Below, piece by piece: positions 5,926-11,697 of a stretch of DNA of 13,404 bases; the stretch's first letter is position 1, and each line of letters starts with the position of its first letter. The stretch is from WHSM01 sp050701795 (GTDB lineage Bacteria > Actinomycetota > Actinomycetes > Mycobacteriales > Micromonosporaceae): the NCBI GenBank assembly GCA_050701795.1, contig JBOGDK010000099.1:1-13404 (forward strand), in the 5' to 3' direction. Made by a program: the position numbers and the translations under genes. A model generated the notes under the pieces. The model was not told where the DNA came from. It saw nothing but the letters and a program-made list of their open reading frames with translations, and made no database searches.

Positions 5926-7164
5926 TCAGAGGGTCAGCCGGTACAGGGTGAGGGGGCGGCCGCTGCCCCCGGAGACCAGATTGCCGGTACGCTCCGCCAG
6001 GCCCGCGAGCTCCAGCCGGTGCAACATCCGCCGGGCGGTACGCTGCTGCACCCGCAACCGCTCGGCCACCTGGCGGGTGGTCAGCGGCTCGGCTCCGGCG
6101 GAGTCGCCCACCTCCCGGAGCCGTTCCAGGGTGGCCTGGGAGAGTCCGACCCGCTGCGCGATCGTGGCCAGGTTCGCGGCACCGTCCGCGGCGGGCGGAG
6201 CGGTACTTTCCAGCACGATGTCGGTGTCGTTGCGCAGCGACAGCACGGCGGCGACGTCACCGATCCGGCGGGCCCGGGACAGCGCCCGGCGGGCCAGGTT
6301 CTCCGCCTCGGCGGCGCTGCGACCCAGCCCGAACCCGATCCGTACCACGTCGTGCCGGTCGGCGAGCCGGCGCAGCATCGGCAGGGCGGTGAAGCCACCG
6401 GTCGCGTCGTGCAGCGGCCCGCGGGTGGTGACCAGCAGGTACGTACCCCCCGTGAAACCGGCGAAGGTGCCGCCGAGCGCTGCGGTCTCCTTGAGCAGGC
6501 CCTCGTCGCCGCCGGAGGTTTCGGCGAGGCCGAGCGCGATCTGGGCGTCCTCGTGGGCCTGGCTGTCGGCGTGCAGCTGCAGTTGCCGCAGCGCGGTGCG
6601 TACCGAGTGGGTCGAAGGGCGCAGCCGATACACCGGCACCTCGCCGTGCAGCTCCTCGTACACCGAACGCACGCACGTCACCGCCACCGAGCAGCCGGCC
6701 CGGCCCCGGTGATGCCGGCTGTGGAACGCGGCCACGTCGGAGGAGTCCAGCCCGCTGCGGTACGGCAGCACCCGGACCTGCTCGGCCGGCAGCCCGGCTT
6801 CGGTGAAGGTGCTGGTCACGTCGGCGTTGGCGAGGGTGTCGATGGAGATCCGGGACACGTCGTTGCCGTCGGCGAGCAGCCGTACCAGCGCCTGCAGCAG
6901 GGTGGCCCCGGTGTAGTCGACGAAGCTGGCGGGGCGGGACAGCACGCCGGCCTCCCGGGCCAGGCTGTACGGCACCACCCCGGTGAACAACCAGGCCTGC
7001 ACCGAACCGGCGTGCGCCTCCACGATGCCGGGCGCCTGCGACTCGTGGTCGTAGTCGAACCGCCGCGCCGTGACTCCGGGCTGCTCCTCGCAGGTGGCGG
7101 CGACGTCGTCGACCAGGTCGTGGGGTCCGACGACGCCGATCTCGATGCCGCTCTGTGCCGCCAC
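5926..7164 (-). CDS. Multidomain transcriptional regulator with C-terminal winged helix
   Basis: This 412-aa protein is a probable ligand-responsive regulator. Residues 8-180 look like a Rossmann-type sensor domain (IGVVGPHDLVDDV..., then QAWLFTGVVPY and RISIDTL), loosely like PrpR-type N-terminal sensors. Residues about 225-320 resemble a degenerate palm fold of the GGDEF/GTP-cyclohydrolase-III kind (GFGLGRSAAEAENLARRAL, 277-295). A winged helix-turn-helix ends the protein (359-405: LTTRQVAERLRV, then RRMLHRLELAGL and a Gly-rich wing). GTG 7164 is chosen because GAGGGGAGGG lies just upstream. The in-frame ATG at 7254 would overlap the divergent gene. It is divergent from the aminotransferase operon across an 83-bp gap holding operator copy 4, and is the best candidate to bind all four copies. 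Domain assignments are by eye and moderately uncertain. Confidence 0.75.
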   Translation of the reverse strand: MAAQSGIEIGVVGPHDLVDDVAATCEEQPGVTARRFDYDHESQAPGIVEAHAGSVQAWLFTGVVPYSLAREAGVLSRPASFVDYTGATLLQALVRLLADGNDVSRISIDTLANADVTSTFTEAGLPAEQVRVLPYRSGLDSSDVAAFHSRHHRGRAGCSVAVTCVRSVYEELHGEVPVYRLRPSTHSVRTALRQLQLHADSQAHEDAQIALGLAETSGGDEGLLKETAALGGTFAGFTGGTYLLVTTRGPLHDATGGFTALPMLRRLADRHDVVRIGFGLGRSAAEAENLARRALSRARRIGDVAAVLSLRNDTDIVLESTAPPAADGAANLATIAQRVGLSQATLERLREVGDSAGAEPLTTRQVAERLRVQQRTARRMLHRLELAGLAERTGNLVSGGSGRPLTLYRLTL

Positions 7165-7207
7165 GTACCCTCCCCTCGGAAATGTTGCGTGATCCGCCCC
7201 TACCAGA

Positions 7208-7225
7208 TTACGGTCAGGACCGGTA
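7208..7225 (+). promoter_or_regulatory. Palindromic operator, copy 4 (regulator/aminotransferase divergent promoters)
   Basis: TTACGGTCAGGACCGGTA has 8-bp half-sites with one mismatch. It ends 22 bp before the aminotransferase ATG, the same spacing as copy 1 to the propeller start. It begins 43 bp before the regulator GTG. One site could control both directions, giving autoregulation of the regulator. Confidence 0.72.
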
Positions 7226-7247
7226 TTCGGAAAGTCGGTGAAGCCCC

Positions 7248-8429
7248 ATGACACACACGGTGTTCCCCAGCATGGCGGACGCCAGCGGACGCACCCTGGG
7301 CGCCGAAGAGATCGAAGCCGCGACCCGGGTGATCAGCTCCGGCATGCTCAGCTCCGTCTGGGGCACCGAGGTGCGCGCCCTGGAACGCGAGATCGCCGAA
7401 CGGTACGGGGTCGCGCACGCCGTCGCGGCCAGCTCCGGTACGGCGGCGCTGCACCTCGCCGTGGCAGCCATCGCCCCCGATCCCGGCGACGAGATCATCA
7501 CTTCTCCGATCAGTGACTTCGGTACGGTCGCACCGATCATCGCGCAGAACGCGGTTCCCGTGTTCGCCGACGTCGACCCGGAGACCGGAAACCTGGATCC
7601 GTCCTCCGTGGCGGCCAGGATCGGGCCGCGTACCAGGGCGATCCTCGGGGTGCACCTGTTCGGTGCCGTGGCGGATCTCCGGGAGGTCGCCGCACGGCAT
7701 GGCGTACCGCTGATCGAGGACTGTGCCCAGGCGTGGGAGGCGACGTACCCGGACGGGCAACTGGTCGGCACCGCGGGTGCGGTCGGCTGTTTCAGTCTGC
7801 AGCAGTGGAAGCACATCACCTGCGGTGACGGTGGGCTGGCGATCACCGACGACCCCGACATCGCGCGCCGGATGCGGCTGTTCGCGGACAAGGGGTGGCC
7901 CCGTGACACCGGGCGCAGCCACGTCAGCCTGGGTCTCAACTACCGGATGACGGAGCTGTCCGGCGCGGTGGCGCGGGCCCAGCTGGCGAAGCTTCCGGCG
8001 GTGGTGGCGGACCGGCGGCGTACCGCCCGGCAGCTCGTGGCCGCCCTGGCGGACCTGCCCGGGGTACGCGTGCCGTCCGATGTGGACTCCCATGCCTGGT
8101 GGTTGTTCCCGATCGTGCTGGCGCCGCCGTGGCACAACCGTACGGTGGCCGGGGCGCTGTCGAACGCCGGGATCCCGGCACGCGCCGGCTACCTCGCCGA
8201 GCCGCTGCACCATGCGCCCGCCCTGGTCTCCGCCCCGGTGTACGGCTCGTCCCGGTACCCGTTGACGGCGCCGCCCGCTGACCGGGTTCCCTCGTACGGG
8301 CCCGGCACCTGTCCCGCCGCGGAACGTCTGATCGCCGAGACCCTGCTCGTGATCGACTGGAACGAGCGGTACACCGATGCCCACGTGGCCGAGATCGCCA
8401 GCGCGGTACGCGCAGCGGTGACCTCGTGA
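7248..8429 (+). CDS. DegT/DnrJ/EryC1/StrS-family PLP aminotransferase
   Basis: This 393-aa fold-type I aminotransferase belongs to the family that usually acts on keto-sugars, often nucleotide-linked. The SSGTAAL segment (62-68) binds the cofactor phosphate. Asp158 in LIEDCAQ pairs with the pyridine nitrogen. Lys188 in QQWKHITCGDGG is the PLP Schiff-base lysine. Length is normal for the family. The ribosome binding site at 7248 is weak (GTGAAG about 6 bp upstream), but no better start exists. It is the first gene of a four-gene operon, and its stop overlaps the next start by 4 bp. Its association with aldolases and amidohydrolases, not with nucleotidyltransferases or glycosyltransferases, suggests a catabolic rather than biosynthetic use. 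It might remove or transfer an amino group from an amino-sugar-type compound; this is an inference. Confidence 0.9.
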   Translation: MTHTVFPSMADASGRTLGAEEIEAATRVISSGMLSSVWGTEVRALEREIAERYGVAHAVAASSGTAALHLAVAAIAPDPGDEIITSPISDFGTVAPIIAQNAVPVFADVDPETGNLDPSSVAARIGPRTRAILGVHLFGAVADLREVAARHGVPLIEDCAQAWEATYPDGQLVGTAGAVGCFSLQQWKHITCGDGGLAITDDPDIARRMRLFADKGWPRDTGRSHVSLGLNYRMTELSGAVARAQLAKLPAVVADRRRTARQLVAALADLPGVRVPSDVDSHAWWLFPIVLAPPWHNRTVAGALSNAGIPARAGYLAEPLHHAPALVSAPVYGSSRYPLTAPPADRVPSYGPGTCPAAERLIAETLLVIDWNERYTDAHVAEIASAVRAAVTS

Positions 8430-9394
8430 TCAGCCCCGGCGCGGCCGCCCTCCGGGACCGGCTGCGGTGGACCCTGGTGGCCGCCGCGGCCACCCCGGCG
8501 GACTCCCGTGGGCAGGTGGATCTCGCCGTGCTGGAGCGCTATTTCCAGGGGTTGATCGCCGACGGGGCAGGCGGGCTGGCGGTGCTGGCGCACACCGGAC
8601 GAGGGCCGTACTGGTCGGCCGACCTGCGTCGACAGGTGATCAGCGTCGCGGTCGGCTGCGGCGTGCCGGTCATCGTCGGGGTCGGCGGTCGGCCGGGGGA
8701 GACCACCGCGGAGGTGGCCGCCGCCGCGGTCCAGGCCGCTGACGTCGGGGCCGACGGGCTGCTGGTGTTCCCACCCGGGCCGGCCAGCGACGCGGTGACC
8801 CGCTTCGACGCGGTGGCCGGCCCCGACGTGGTGACCCGCTCCGACGCGGTGGCCGGCTCTGACGCGGTGGTTCATCACGACGCGGTGTGGCGGGAATCGG
8901 GGCTGCCGATGCTCGGCTTCGACCTCTACACCCGGCCGTACCCGCCGGGTGCGCTGGCGGCGTTGCTCGACCATCCCGGGGTCGCCGGGGTGAAGGTGGC
9001 GCGGCTGCACGACGCGATCGCCTGCCAGGCCGCGATCACCACCACCCGGGCCGCCGACCGGCTCTCCGTGACAGGCGAGGACCGGATGTTCGGCGGGTCC
9101 CTGATGTGGGGCGCCGAGGCCGCCCTGGTCGGGGTGGCCGCCGCCGCGGTGCCGGTCACTGCGAGGGTGTTCACGGCGTACCAGCGGGGGGCGTACGCGG
9201 AGTTCGTCGCCGCCTCCGCGCGGCTGGACCGGCTCGCCGCGGCCACGTTCACCGAGCCCATGGAGGGGTACGTGCAGCGGATGCTGTGGATCGCCGCCGC
9301 CGAACGCCGGATCCCGGTCGAGTACGCCGTCGACCCCTACGGCCCGGAGCTGCCGGACGGCGAGCGCGCCCGGGTGCTGCGAGCCGCCTCATGA
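8426..9394 (+). CDS. DapA/NanA-superfamily aldolase-like protein with repeat insert
   Basis: This 322-aa (beta/alpha)8-barrel protein has a Schiff-base lysine at Lys190 (GVAGVKVARLHD) and a nearby candidate tyrosine at Tyr168 (GFDLYTRPY). DGAGGLAVLAHTGRG (46-60) replaces the usual GTTGE loop with AHTGRG, so its substrate set probably differs from DapA. The GTG start at 8426 overlaps the aminotransferase stop (GTGA), indicating translational coupling. An 18-bp tandem repeat encodes an Asp/Val-rich insert (122-154) between the fourth-strand region (GLLVFPP) and the next (LPMLGFD). It is not closely similar by eye to the long aldolase at 4621, although both have the AGGxAVxxHT pattern. The reaction is probably retro-aldol cleavage or a dehydratase step on a 2-oxo acid. 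Confidence 0.83.
   Translation: MISPGAAALRDRLRWTLVAAAATPADSRGQVDLAVLERYFQGLIADGAGGLAVLAHTGRGPYWSADLRRQVISVAVGCGVPVIVGVGGRPGETTAEVAAAAVQAADVGADGLLVFPPGPASDAVTRFDAVAGPDVVTRSDAVAGSDAVVHHDAVWRESGLPMLGFDLYTRPYPPGALAALLDHPGVAGVKVARLHDAIACQAAITTTRAADRLSVTGEDRMFGGSLMWGAEAALVGVAAAAVPVTARVFTAYQRGAYAEFVAASARLDRLAAATFTEPMEGYVQRMLWIAAAERRIPVEYAVDPYGPELPDGERARVLRAAS
8789..8887 (+). repeat. 18-bp in-frame minisatellite in the second aldolase
   Basis: The word GACGCGGTG (once GACGTGGTG) recurs exactly every 18 bp at 8789, 8807, 8825, 8843, 8861 and 8879, giving 5.5 units. Alternating units are nearly identical, suggesting an earlier 36-bp duplication. It encodes D-A/V-V repeats inserted in a barrel loop. 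Confidence 0.9.
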
Positions 9395-10314
9395 ACGGTC
9401 CAGTGGATGGCCCAGACGCCCTGGCGGGTGGCCCAGACGGTCTGGCGCGTGGCCCAGACGACCCGACGGGTGGCCCAGACGGTCCGGCGGGTGGCGCAGA
9501 CGACCCGGCGGGTGGTGCCGCCGGCTCTGGCGGGGGGACGCGGCACGCGGCCGGATCCCCGTTCGACCCGGAAGCGCTGCTCGGCGACCTCACGATCACC
9601 CTGGACATCGACGTGCTGGTTGGTGGCTATCCGTCCCGGGACGACGCGCGGCGCGGCCCGGACGAGGTGGTCGCGGTGCTGCGGCGGCACCGGGTCACCG
9701 CGGCCGCGGTGGCCAGCCTGCGGGCGGCCCTGTTCGACGTGCGTACCGGCAACGACGAGGTGCTTCCGCTGGCCGCCGCCGGTCTCCCGGGCGTCGAGGT
9801 GGTGCCGGTCGGCACGACCGATCTGCGCGACCCGGTCGGCGCGGTCGACGAGCTGGAACGCCTGGTCGAGGCGGGGATCCGGGTGGTCCGGCTGTTCCCC
9901 GACGAGCAGGACGTGGAGCCGGACTTCCCGTCGGTACGCCACATCGCCCGGGCCGCCGCCGGGCTCGGCATGGTGCTGCTGACCGGCGGGGACGTACGGC
10001 GGTTCTGGCGCCCGTACGCCGGTCTCGGCGCCACCGTGGTGTTCCTGGACACGCACTTCTACCACCTCGGCGACTTCCTCGTGGTGGCCGCTGACGAACC
10101 CGGATTCCACACCTCGACCCGGTTGTTGAACTCGCCCGACGCCCTGGAGCAGGTGGCGGAACGGGTCGGCGTGGACCGGTTGCTGTTCGGCTCGCGTACC
10201 CCGTACTACGAGACTCTGGTGCCGCGACTACGGCTGGCGACCAGCGGGCTCGACCCCGACCAGGTGGCGGCCGTGGCGGGCGGCACCGCCCGCCGACTCC
10301 TCGGGAGCACATAA
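9391..10314 (+). CDS. Degenerate amidohydrolase-2-like protein (probable pseudoenzyme)
   Basis: This 307-aa protein has the strand order of amidohydrolase-2 barrels but lacks their metal ligands. The first-strand HxH is replaced (ITLDIDVLVGG, 69-79, aligned with MIIDVHAHWG of the next gene). The IHTWG strand becomes LLTGGDV (196-202). The GHMG strand becomes LDTHFYHLG (219-227). The eighth-strand Asp of FGTD becomes FGSR (266-269). The conserved C-terminal shape, with AxxxAxxxGGTARRLLG, remains. The first 50 residues are a Gly/Pro/Asp/Ala repeat. ATG 9391 overlaps the previous stop (ATGA). The next gene starts directly after the stop and encodes an intact family member, so a non-catalytic partner is plausible. 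It could alternatively use a different catalytic set, such as His223 and His225. Confidence 0.75.
   Translation: MNGPVDGPDALAGGPDGLARGPDDPTGGPDGPAGGADDPAGGAAGSGGGTRHAAGSPFDPEALLGDLTITLDIDVLVGGYPSRDDARRGPDEVVAVLRRHRVTAAAVASLRAALFDVRTGNDEVLPLAAAGLPGVEVVPVGTTDLRDPVGAVDELERLVEAGIRVVRLFPDEQDVEPDFPSVRHIARAAAGLGMVLLTGGDVRRFWRPYAGLGATVVFLDTHFYHLGDFLVVAADEPGFHTSTRLLNSPDALEQVAERVGVDRLLFGSRTPYYETLVPRLRLATSGLDPDQVAAVAGGTARRLLGST
9409..9534 (+). repeat. 21-bp in-frame minisatellite in the degenerate amidohydrolase
   Basis: Five clear 21-bp units from 9409 to 9513 begin GGCCCAGAC (the last GGCGCAGAC) and encode the seven-residue repeat G-P-D-x-x-x-G/R. A decayed sixth unit follows. It forms a disordered N-terminal extension of about 45 residues before the barrel. 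Confidence 0.9.
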
Positions 10315-11061
10315 GTGATCATCGACGTACACGCGCACTGGGGTCCGTGGTTCTTCCAGATGGACGTCGCGGGCCTGTCGACCAACCTCGCCGTGATGGA
10401 CCGGTACGGCATCGACCTGGCGATCGTGTCCGCGACCGAGGCGGTCTGCTACGACCCGGTGCCCGGGAACCGGGCGATGGCCGACGTCCTGGACACCACC
10501 GACCGGCTGTACGGGTACGTCACGGTGAACCCGCGCCGGCTCGATGACGCCGAGCGTGACCTGCGGAGATACCTCGCGACCGGCCGGTTCGTCGGGGCGA
10601 AACTGCACACCGACTACACCGGGTCGCCGGTCACCTCGGCGCAGACCAGGGACGCCCTGGCGATGCTCGCCGACCTCGACTGCCCGGTGCTGATCCACAC
10701 CTGGGGGCCTTCGGTGCTCGACCTGGCCCAGGTGTGCATTGACCTGCCGGCGTTACGGGCGATCGCCGGCCACATGGGCGCCGACGGTCACCGGTACGCC
10801 ATCGAGGCGGCACAGGCCTGTGACCGGCTCTACCTGGAACCCTGCTGGTCCCACGCCCCCGCGGGCCGGTACGCCGAAGTGGTCGCCGCCGTATCGGACC
10901 GGCAACTGCTCTTCGGCACCGACGCCACCCTGATCGACCCGGCGTCGGCGTACGGCGCGGTGGCCGCCGCCGGGGTCACGGGGGAGACCGCGGAACGGAT
11001 CGCGTGGCGCAACGCCGCCGAGCTGTTCGGACTTGCGGTGCCGGGGTCACTCGACACCTGA
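10315..11061 (+). CDS. Amidohydrolase-2 family metal-dependent hydrolase/decarboxylase
   Basis: This 248-aa protein has all metal-ligand positions of the amidohydrolase-2 (ACMSD/lactonase-type) family. The HxH on strand 1 is His6 and His8 in MIIDVHAHWG. Strand 5 has His128 (LIHTWG), strand 6 His153 (AGHMG) and strand 8 Asp203 (FGTDATL). Lys96 and His98 (AKLH) fall in the fourth-strand region. The protein is slightly shorter than typical (about 270-330 aa). The GTG start at 10315 directly follows the TAA of the degenerate homologue, with no spacer, so the two are probably translated together. Family members hydrolyse sugar-acid lactones or decarboxylate, and lactone hydrolysis would fit a dehydrogenase-lactonase-aldolase route. 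This is the last gene of the operon, 16 bp from the convergent GntR gene. Confidence 0.85.
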   Translation: MIIDVHAHWGPWFFQMDVAGLSTNLAVMDRYGIDLAIVSATEAVCYDPVPGNRAMADVLDTTDRLYGYVTVNPRRLDDAERDLRRYLATGRFVGAKLHTDYTGSPVTSAQTRDALAMLADLDCPVLIHTWGPSVLDLAQVCIDLPALRAIAGHMGADGHRYAIEAAQACDRLYLEPCWSHAPAGRYAEVVAAVSDRQLLFGTDATLIDPASAYGAVAAAGVTGETAERIAWRNAAELFGLAVPGSLDT

Positions 11062-11077
11062 GCGGCCGCCCTGCCTG

Positions 11078-11314
11078 TCAGTCGGCTGGCGACCGTACGT
11101 AGGTGCCTTTGCCCTCGACCACGTACACGAGCCCTTCGTCGACCAGGACCCGGATCGCGTGCAGCGCGGTACCGCGGGCTACACCGTGTTCCTGGACCAG
11201 GCGGGCCGCACTCGGGATCGGCCGATCGGGCGGGATCTCCCCAGATTCGATCTGCTCGCGGATCAGGTTCGCGAGCTGGCGGTACACGGGTACTGGGCCG
11301 TCCGGGTCGATCAT
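11078..11314 (-). CDS. Mini GntR-family regulator (DNA-binding domain only)
   Basis: This 78-aa protein consists only of the GntR winged helix (PVYRQLANLIREQIESGEIP, then the SAARLVQEHGVARGTALHAIRVL helix-turn-helix, then the wing GLVYVVEGKGTYVR). No ligand domain follows. Such short GntR proteins are common in actinomycetes, including on pSAM2-like integrative elements, though I see no integrase or attachment site here. No clear ribosome binding site precedes ATG 11314. The gene is divergent from the small Cys/His protein, with three copies of a C-(T/C)-ATGG word in the gap, so it may control that gene and itself. It is convergent with the amidohydrolase operon. Confidence 0.85.
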   Translation of the reverse strand: MIDPDGPVPVYRQLANLIREQIESGEIPPDRPIPSAARLVQEHGVARGTALHAIRVLVDEGLVYVVEGKGTYVRSPAD

Positions 11315-11400
11315 GGGCTGACCGTACGCACCCAGGAACTACCTCACTCGGGTATGGGAGACTATGGACCACCATGGACCGGTGAAGCTATGGTGACGGT
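11315..11400 (+). promoter_or_regulatory. Divergent GntR/small-protein control region, leaderless promoter candidate
   Basis: The words TATGGACC (11363-11370) and CATGGACC (11373-11380) repeat every 10 bp, and CTATGGTGAC follows at 11388. The in-phase spacing suggests binding on one face of the DNA, possibly by the mini-GntR protein. A -10-like TATGGT (11389-11394), with TGGACC 18 bp upstream as a -35, would start transcription at or next to the ATG at 11401. That would give a leaderless mRNA, consistent with the absence of a ribosome binding site. Confidence 0.4.
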
Positions 11401-11670
11401 ATGCACCTGGCGTCCGGTGATACCCCCGAGTCCCGGGCGCCAGGTGGCGCCCACCTCCCTGCCGAGATCGTCGCCGTGTTGCGGCGTACCGCCCGGGAGG
11501 CGATGGCCCGCCACCAGCGGCTGCCGAACGGCCGGTGCTCGTTCTGCTCGCTGGCGTGGATCCACACCGACGCGACGTACCCGTGCCCGCCGGTACGGAT
11601 CGCTCAAGAGTTCCTGCAGCTGACAGGCCCCTGGCCTGGGGAAGCTTCCACAGAGGCCGCAGAGCAGTGA
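11401..11670 (+). CDS. Small protein with Cys/His cluster, function unknown
   Basis: This 89-aa protein has an amphipathic N-terminal helix (about 20-40, LPAEIVAVLRRTAREAMARH) followed by RCSFC (Cys46, Cys49), His55 and YPCPP (Cys62). The spacing could bind one zinc ion. It has no signal peptide or membrane segment. I recall similar small proteins next to mini-GntR genes in Micromonosporaceae and relatives, but cannot name a function. The gene lacks a ribosome binding site and may be translated from a leaderless message. It ends 27 bp before the convergent aldolase stop, with a hairpin between. Confidence 0.7.
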   Translation: MHLASGDTPESRAPGGAHLPAEIVAVLRRTAREAMARHQRLPNGRCSFCSLAWIHTDATYPCPPVRIAQEFLQLTGPWPGEASTEAAEQ

Positions 11671-11673
11671 AGG

Positions 11674-11693
11674 CTACGCAACTAAGTGCGTAG
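11674..11693. terminator. Bidirectional hairpin between convergent genes
   Basis: CTACGCA and TGCGTAG form a perfect 7-bp stem with a 6-nt loop. It exactly fills the 27-bp gap between the stop of the small Cys/His protein and the stop of the aldolase on the other strand. It probably terminates both transcripts. Confidence 0.6.
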
Positions 11694-11697
11694 GCGT

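Noticed and set aside
5779..7251. Long plus-strand open frame opposite the regulator (490 codons)
   Set aside because: Its start lies inside the hairpin at 5777-5804, it overlaps the regulator on the other strand, and its Gly/Arg/Gln-rich product shows no recognisable motifs. It is a GC-rich antisense shadow.
7200..8384. Minus-strand open frame opposite the aminotransferase (394 codons)
   Set aside because: The aminotransferase on the plus strand has all catalytic motifs, and the antisense product is low-complexity and motif-free.
11091..11100. GACCGTACGT and the GACCGTACG at 11317 as operator half-sites around the GntR gene
   Set aside because: They are only half-sites, one inside coding sequence, with no paired TTACGGTC half at the right distance.
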